A stretch of DNA of 64,000 nucleotides from Nitrospira sp. (GTDB lineage: Bacteria > Nitrospirota > Nitrospiria > Nitrospirales > Nitrospiraceae): the NCBI GenBank assembly GCA_015709715.1, contig CP054184.1, positions 1,411,001 to 1,475,000 of the forward strand, written 5' to 3'. The position numbers and the translations under genes were made by a program. Under the pieces are notes generated by a model. The model was not told where the DNA came from. It made no database searches and saw nothing but the letters and a program-made list of their open reading frames with translations. The stretch's first letter is position 1; every line of letters starts with the position of its first letter. This document shows, piece after piece, positions 58,721 to 64,000 of this stretch.

Positions 58721-61700
58721 ATGGTCTTCGACGGCAATACCGCACGGCCCCTTCCTCTTCCGGAGCCGGATGACTCGGTCGACCTGCGCGAGCCGCTAGA
58801 ATCGCCGGCGCCGGCCCCCCCGCCGGACCCTGCATCCCTGACGGCAGCCGACTGGCTCATCTCGGCCATCTTGGTACTCGCCGTCGGCACCGCCTCAGCC
58901 GCCCTTGCCGGGACGATGCCCTCGTTTCTCCTCCACTCGATGGATTTCTGGTTCGAAGCCGATACGATCCGCGAAGTGTCCAATATGATCTCCCGCACCG
59001 ACGACCACTCCCGCACGTCGGTGCATCCCCTGTTTTCGCTCCTGACCTTCACACCCGTGTTCCTCATTCGGCAGGCGCTGGCCCTCCCGCCGCTGCAGGC
59101 AGCCCTGTACGTAACGGGGGTGATCGGCGGCGCCTGGAGCGCAACCCTCTATCTGCTGTTACGGCTCCTGGGCTGCCCTCGGCTCGATGCCGGCCTCTTC
59201 ACCTTGCTCGGGCTCTCCAGCGCATCGGCTTTCTTCTGGCTCCCCGTGCCCAACTCCTGTACGTGGGGATCCTGGTCGATCATGATTGCCCTGACCGTGC
59301 TGCTCCTCGCCGAGCAGCGTCGAGTCGGAGCCTCCCTCTATGTCGCAGCGAGCGCCTTGAGCCTCAGCATCACCGTCACCAACTGGGCGAGCGGCCTCCT
59401 GTCGACCGTGGCGCGCTGGCCGCTGAAGCAGGCGATCCAACTCTCCATCAACGCCTTCTGCCTGGTCGTGCTGCTCTGGGGCGCGCAGAAGTTGTTCTTT
59501 CCCTCGGCGGAGTTTTTCATCGGGAGCCGCAAAGAGGCCAACTGGATCAACCATCCGCAGTCGGGACAGATGCACCACATCGCGTCGTCGTTCGCTTTCC
59601 ACACGGTGGTCGCGCCGGCCGTGCGACTGATGGATGACGATGGGTACATCCAATACGGCGACGATTCGTTCCGTCTGTCGCAGCGCCTTGCCTTTCAGTT
59701 TTCCACGCCGGGGTCCGGGGGTCCGCTCGGCTTGGCGGCGGTCGGCCTCTGGTCCGCGCTGCTCCTCACCGGCCTGTGGGGGCTCGTCACATGGAACCAT
59801 CACCTCCGCTTCCGACTGGTACTGACGGCCATGTTGCTATTCGAACTTGCCCTCCATATGGTCTATGGCGAAGAGACCTTTACGTACAGCATGAATTTCC
59901 TTCCGTTGCTCCTCTCCCTGACCGCCCTCGGGGCGTTCGGGCGCCGACGCCCCTGGGTCCTCGCGGTTGCCGGGCTGCTGATTCTTTGCGGAGGCATCAA
60001 CAACTGGCAGCAGTTCCGTCAGTCGGTCGCCATGGCCTCGCAGTTCACGCCGCAACGCGAAGCCATGCTCGACCGGATGCAGAAGGACCCCGACCGCCCG
60101 TGGCCGCGGTCCGTGGGACATATCCTCTTGGCCGTCCCAGGGTCTCCTGAAGCCGAGCACGCCTATCATGAGCCGGGCGGAGACTTCAGTCCGCAGGCGC
60201 CCAGCTTCGGGGTCTCGTTGTGGCTCTGCGATGCCGAAGATCGCCCGGTGGTCACCAGCCAGACGCTGCCGATGAGCAAGATTCAACAAACGTTCGAGCC
60301 TTCCGACCAGTCCCCTGTCCCCGCCATCAGGACGTACACCCCCTATTACGACGCCACCTGGTCGCGTCTCGACGCCACACATTGGGAACTCCGCCTGAAA
60401 CACCACAGTCCCTATAAGCCCGCGATCCTCCTGCGGAGCGTGGGCCCGGCCGGCGGACCGGTCACCGCGCTCAGCCGCGACGGTGACGAGGTGACCATCA
60501 ACCGCCGCTGGGTCGTGCGCGTGACGCCGTCTCCTACCGGCATCAGCCTGGGTGAGGAGAATGACGCCGGCGGCCTGACCGCCCGCTCTTCCGCCGCTGC
60601 TTGGAGCGGAGACTCCGGCTGGGGCTATGCCCGCTTGACGTTGGCGCCCACTGCCGACACACCGGACCAGGAATATCGACTGCTGCTGACGGACCTTCGG
60701 ATCCCCATCGACATGCGCCGATACTACAAACCGTCGTCTCCCTCGCTGCAGGTCGAGGTTCCAGATCCGCGCTTTCGCGCGTCCATGGAAGCACAACGAT
60801 TCCATCTCATGATGGGGTTGGTCGGCGGAGAGACCAGGCCCGGCGATCCGACCTTCTTCGTACGCGCTTGGCAGCGAGAGGGTTCGTACATTACGGCCGC
60901 CCTTGCGCGAGTCGGCGATCCCAACGTCGGCTGGGTGCTTTCCCGCTTCCTGGCCATCCATGACTTCGCCGGAGGTGCGGGACCAGAAGCCGACGCGCCG
61001 GGACTGGCCATTTGGGCGTTGACCACAGCCGCCGCCTATCTGGGTGATACGCAGCACGACCGGTGGCTCTGGCCGCACATTCAGCGGAAAGCCTCGCACA
61101 TCGAAGCCATGAGGACCGCCACCCATCCGATCCTGGAGCCCTTCACCGTGCCTTCACCCTACGATCTGCAACACGGTCAGCAGGCGAGAACGGCTATGCT
61201 CGCGCAGCCTTCGCGCGACGGCGTCATCGTCGGCCGGGTGGGAATGGATTGGCCGACGCAGTATGTCAATGCCGTGAGTCATCATGGTTTGACCGCGGCC
61301 GCCGACTTTGCGGCCCGCCTCGGTAAGCGACGGGAGGCGGCACGCTGGCGGGCGGAGGCGAGGGCACTGCAGGAGAGCTGGATGAGTCACTTGTCGACAA
61401 TCCACCCACGAACCGTCCTGGCCCCGATCAGCCGGCCGCTCTCCCTCTATCCGCTCGCGGCCTATCGCCCCACCCTTGCGGACTCCGGACCGGCTGCGAC
61501 CTTGGCCCAGGCGCATCGCCTCCTACGATCGGGCCGACCGGATGCGGTATGGTCATTACTGGATCACCTGTGGCAACAGCAGGCGTCGCCGGGACTGTAC
61601 ACGTGGGACAGGTCACGACCGGCGACACCCGACGTGGCGGATGGATGGCAATATCTGCGCGGCTGGCACAGGCAGGATGTTGTCTCGCCGGATTATGAAA

Positions 61701-61981
61701 CGGCCGCGCTGCTCCTGTTGCTGCAACAGGACATGCTGGCCTCTGTCGATGACAGTGCCGAAGACGCCCCGGTCGTCATCGGCGCAGGGGTGCCTGCAGC
61801 CTGGCTGCGTCATCCGCTGTCCGTATCGGGACTGGCGCTGCCGGGCGGGTCGGCCGACTGGCGGTGGGACGGCAAGACGATGACCGTCACCCTCCATGGA
61901 CCGGCGCGCAAGGTCGCATTGGGCGCTGCTTTTCCCCCCCGCACGGCGCTCACCATCATCCAGACTGCTTCCGTCGAGTGA
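58721..61981 (+). CDS. GT-C-like membrane protein fused to a glycosidase-like domain
   Basis: The 1,086-residue protein has a Pro/Glu-rich N-terminus and about 10 TM segments (to about residue 430) in the GT-C arrangement, with an acidic first loop (DFWFEADTIREVS). A large soluble part follows with an (alpha/alpha)-type repeat region (about 700-1000; WALTTAAAYLGDTQHDRWLW, VSHHGLTAAADFAARLGKRREAARW) like glycosidase/heparinase-type helical barrels. No known catalytic acid can be assigned. A role in envelope polysaccharide synthesis or trimming is likely. Confidence 0.6.
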   Translation: MVFDGNTARPLPLPEPDDSVDLREPLESPAPAPPPDPASLTAADWLISAILVLAVGTASAALAGTMPSFLLHSMDFWFEADTIREVSNMISRTDDHSRTSVHPLFSLLTFTPVFLIRQALALPPLQAALYVTGVIGGAWSATLYLLLRLLGCPRLDAGLFTLLGLSSASAFFWLPVPNSCTWGSWSIMIALTVLLLAEQRRVGASLYVAASALSLSITVTNWASGLLSTVARWPLKQAIQLSINAFCLVVLLWGAQKLFFPSAEFFIGSRKEANWINHPQSGQMHHIASSFAFHTVVAPAVRLMDDDGYIQYGDDSFRLSQRLAFQFSTPGSGGPLGLAAVGLWSALLLTGLWGLVTWNHHLRFRLVLTAMLLFELALHMVYGEETFTYSMNFLPLLLSLTALGAFGRRRPWVLAVAGLLILCGGINNWQQFRQSVAMASQFTPQREAMLDRMQKDPDRPWPRSVGHILLAVPGSPEAEHAYHEPGGDFSPQAPSFGVSLWLCDAEDRPVVTSQTLPMSKIQQTFEPSDQSPVPAIRTYTPYYDATWSRLDATHWELRLKHHSPYKPAILLRSVGPAGGPVTALSRDGDEVTINRRWVVRVTPSPTGISLGEENDAGGLTARSSAAAWSGDSGWGYARLTLAPTADTPDQEYRLLLTDLRIPIDMRRYYKPSSPSLQVEVPDPRFRASMEAQRFHLMMGLVGGETRPGDPTFFVRAWQREGSYITAALARVGDPNVGWVLSRFLAIHDFAGGAGPEADAPGLAIWALTTAAAYLGDTQHDRWLWPHIQRKASHIEAMRTATHPILEPFTVPSPYDLQHGQQARTAMLAQPSRDGVIVGRVGMDWPTQYVNAVSHHGLTAAADFAARLGKRREAARWRAEARALQESWMSHLSTIHPRTVLAPISRPLSLYPLAAYRPTLADSGPAATLAQAHRLLRSGRPDAVWSLLDHLWQQQASPGLYTWDRSRPATPDVADGWQYLRGWHRQDVVSPDYETAALLLLLQQDMLASVDDSAEDAPVVIGAGVPAAWLRHPLSVSGLALPGGSADWRWDGKTMTVTLHGPARKVALGAAFPPRTALTIIQTASVE

Positions 61982-62107
61982 TCGCTCCTTTCCCGCTCGT
62001 TCTCCCGTCGCCATACCTATTCGCCTCGAATGAGCCTGGCTCAACTCACTCCGTTTCTGCTATGGTCACGGAAGACTCCGGCATCTCCTCCATTACGCGG
62101 ACGCTCC

Positions 62108-63940
62108 ATGGCCTACCACCCCATCGAGGATTACGGCATCATCGGCAACATGCGCACGACGGCGTTGGTGGGGCGCCACGGCAGCATTGATTGGTTGTGT
62201 TTTCCGCATTTCGATTCCCCGAGCGTGTTTGCCGCGATCCTCGACGACAAGAAGGGCGGCCGCTTCAGCATCACCCCCGTGGGCAATGAGATCACCACCA
62301 AGCAGTTCTATTGGCCCGACAGCAATGTCTTGATCACGCGGTTTCTGTCGAGCGAAGGCGTGGGCGAGATCGAGGACTTCATGCCGGTCGGCGGAACCGG
62401 GCCGGACCTCTTTCATCAACTGATCAGACGCATCAAGGTGGTGCGCGGCCGCATGACCTTCCGGTTGGAGTGTCATCCGGCCTTTGATTACGCGCGCAGG
62501 TCGCACGAGACCCATCTGCACTCGGAGGGAGCCGTCTTTTCGACCCCTCCCCTCACATTGGGACTTGCGACCACCTTGCCGCTGAAACAGGACGAACGGG
62601 GCGTCTTCTGTGAGTTCACGCTTCGCCGCGGAGAACATGCCGTCTGCGTGCTCCGGGAGATCGAACAGGGAGCACGCTGCGGAGCCACGCTGCCCGACGA
62701 TCACGCGCAGCGCGCCTTCGAAACCACCGTGCAGTTCTGGCATGACTGGATCTCCCACAGCCGCTACACGGGCCGCTGGCGGGAGATGATCGCCCGCTCC
62801 GCGCTTGCGCTCAAGCTCATGACGTTCGAGCCCACCGGCGCCATCATCGCCTCCCCGACCTGCAGCCTGCCGGAAGAAATCGGTGGGGTGCGCAACTGGG
62901 ACTATCGGTATACGTGGATCCGGGATTCGGCCTTCACGCTCTACGGGCTCATTCGCATCGGCTTTACGCGCGAGGCGACGGCGTTCATGGAATGGTTGGA
63001 TGCGCGCGCCAGAAACGATCGGCCCGAGCCGGGCCCGCTGCAGATCGTCTATGGCATCGACGGGCGAACCGACCTGACCGAATACAGGCTCGACCATTTG
63101 GACGGCTACAAAGGGTCACGGCCGGTTCGAATCGGCAACGGCGCCCATCAACACCTACAGTTGGACATTTACGGAGAGCTGCTGGACTCCGTCTACCTTT
63201 ACAATAAGTACGTCAATCCGATCTCGTACCACCACTGGTCCCACATCCGGCACTCGCTCGATTGGTTGTGCGAGAACTGGACCCGCGAGGACGAGGGCAT
63301 TTGGGAGGTGCGCGGCGGACGCCGGCACTTCGTCTATTCCAAACTCATGTGCTGGGTCGCCTTCGACCGCGGACTGCGGCTCGCGCAGAAACGATCCTTC
63401 CCGGCCGACCACCTGAAGTGGCTGACCATGCGCGACCGAGTGTACGAAGAGATCATGACCAAGGGATGGGACGAGTCACGCGGCACCTTCGTGCAATCGT
63501 ACGGCAGCGATTCGCTGGATGCCTCCAACCTGATCATGCCGCTGGTCCATTTTCTCTCCCCGTCCGATCCGAGAATGCGCCGCATGTTGGATGCGATCAA
63601 CCGGCCGCCCGACGAAGGTGGTTTGGTCTCCGACGGGTTAGTGCACCGGTATGACGCCGCAACCGGAGCCGACGGGCTGGACGGCACAGAGGGGACCTTC
63701 AACATGTGCAGCTTTTGGCTCGTGGAAGCGTTGACGCGCCTCGGACGGACGGATCGGCGGAAGTTGGATGAGGCACAACTCCTGTTCGAACGGATGCTCG
63801 GATACGCCAACCACCTGGGCCTCTATGCGGAAGAAACGGGCAACAGCGGCGAGGCCTTGGGCAATTTCCCGCAAGCCTTTACCCATCTCGCGCTGATCAG
63901 CGCCGCCTTCAATCTTGACCGGGCGCTGGACGGGGCCTAG
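62108..63940 (+). CDS. Glycoside hydrolase family 15 protein
   Basis: I start at ATG 62108 ([22 protein letters not shown]), the standard family start; an open frame upstream to 62030 adds 26 non-family residues. The 610-residue protein has the N-terminal beta-sandwich and the (alpha/alpha)6 barrel with [32 protein letters not shown] and [14 protein letters not shown], all typical of bacterial glucoamylase/trehalase-type GH15. No signal peptide, so cytoplasmic. Likely substrates are trehalose or alpha-glucans. Confidence 0.88.
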   Translation: MAYHPIEDYGIIGNMRTTALVGRHGSIDWLCFPHFDSPSVFAAILDDKKGGRFSITPVGNEITTKQFYWPDSNVLITRFLSSEGVGEIEDFMPVGGTGPDLFHQLIRRIKVVRGRMTFRLECHPAFDYARRSHETHLHSEGAVFSTPPLTLGLATTLPLKQDERGVFCEFTLRRGEHAVCVLREIEQGARCGATLPDDHAQRAFETTVQFWHDWISHSRYTGRWREMIARSALALKLMTFEPTGAIIASPTCSLPEEIGGVRNWDYRYTWIRDSAFTLYGLIRIGFTREATAFMEWLDARARNDRPEPGPLQIVYGIDGRTDLTEYRLDHLDGYKGSRPVRIGNGAHQHLQLDIYGELLDSVYLYNKYVNPISYHHWSHIRHSLDWLCENWTREDEGIWEVRGGRRHFVYSKLMCWVAFDRGLRLAQKRSFPADHLKWLTMRDRVYEEIMTKGWDESRGTFVQSYGSDSLDASNLIMPLVHFLSPSDPRMRRMLDAINRPPDEGGLVSDGLVHRYDAATGADGLDGTEGTFNMCSFWLVEALTRLGRTDRRKLDEAQLLFERMLGYANHLGLYAEETGNSGEALGNFPQAFTHLALISAAFNLDRALDGA

Positions 63941-64000
63941 CCGGCTGGCCGACATCCCCCCGGCTGCACCCGTTCCTGTCCGCGGTGCAGCAATTGATAC

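Noticed and set aside
1..64000. CRISPR arrays
   Set aside because: No regularly spaced direct repeats of suitable length were seen, and no cas genes.

Overview
The window looks like a chromosomal segment of a Nitrospira-like bacterium (Nitrospirota). Two things suggest this: a five-gene 2-oxoacid:ferredoxin oxidoreductase operon of the kind used in the reductive TCA cycle, and a complete proteasome operon whose modifier is a UBact-type (ubiquitin-like) protein instead of classical Pup. The assignment rests on recognition of these gene families; no database search was possible.

Layout. 1-5240: end of a DUF2203 gene, a YciI-like gene, the oxidoreductase operon (subunits epsilon, alpha, beta, gamma and delta in that order) behind a near-consensus sigma-70 promoter, an intrinsic terminator, a small acidic protein and tRNA-Asn. 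About 5233-29858: a 24.6-kb island of three integrative elements (called E1, E2 and E3 here) lying head to tail at the 3' end of tRNA-Asn. Four copies of GGAGCCAA (mostly as CGGGGAGCCAA) mark the junctions at 5233, 13933, 23522 and 29859, so the elements are about 8.7, 9.6 and 6.3 kb. Each has a large serine recombinase at its left end reading leftwards across the junction, a rolling-circle-type replication protein, a GC-rich twin hairpin and cargo. E1 and E3 share a diverged five-gene core. E2 has a different recombinase with an XRE/ImmA switch, another Rep and an IS3-type insertion sequence.

The cargo is largely defence-like. E1 carries a HAM1-SIR2-deaminase operon resembling the Kongming anti-phage system, plus a nuclease and a lipoprotein. 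E2 carries a single SF1 helicase-PLD nuclease protein resembling type II Mokosh (MkoC). E3 carries four unrecognised genes.

29938-64000 is a dense, GC-rich core chromosome: a YheT-like hydrolase; a two-gene signalling unit (PilZ-hydrolase-methyltransferase fusion plus a large histidine kinase); a lipoprotein and outer-membrane-type protein pair; a minus-strand run of HD protein, YjbQ, HtrA, then Mpa, Dop, UBact, PrcB, PrcA and PafA; a plus-strand run of exported protein, HIT, membrane protein, TPR protein and a membrane-anchored sigma-54 activator; an OmpA-like protein; a decayed class GN sortase and vWA target pair; and glycan-related genes (GT87, a GT-C/glycosidase-like fusion, GH15).

The most notable result is the tandem element array. 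It combines serine recombinases with rolling-circle Reps, has shared hairpins, and places the attachment core inside the recombinase reading frame, so that integration changes the enzyme's C-terminal tail.
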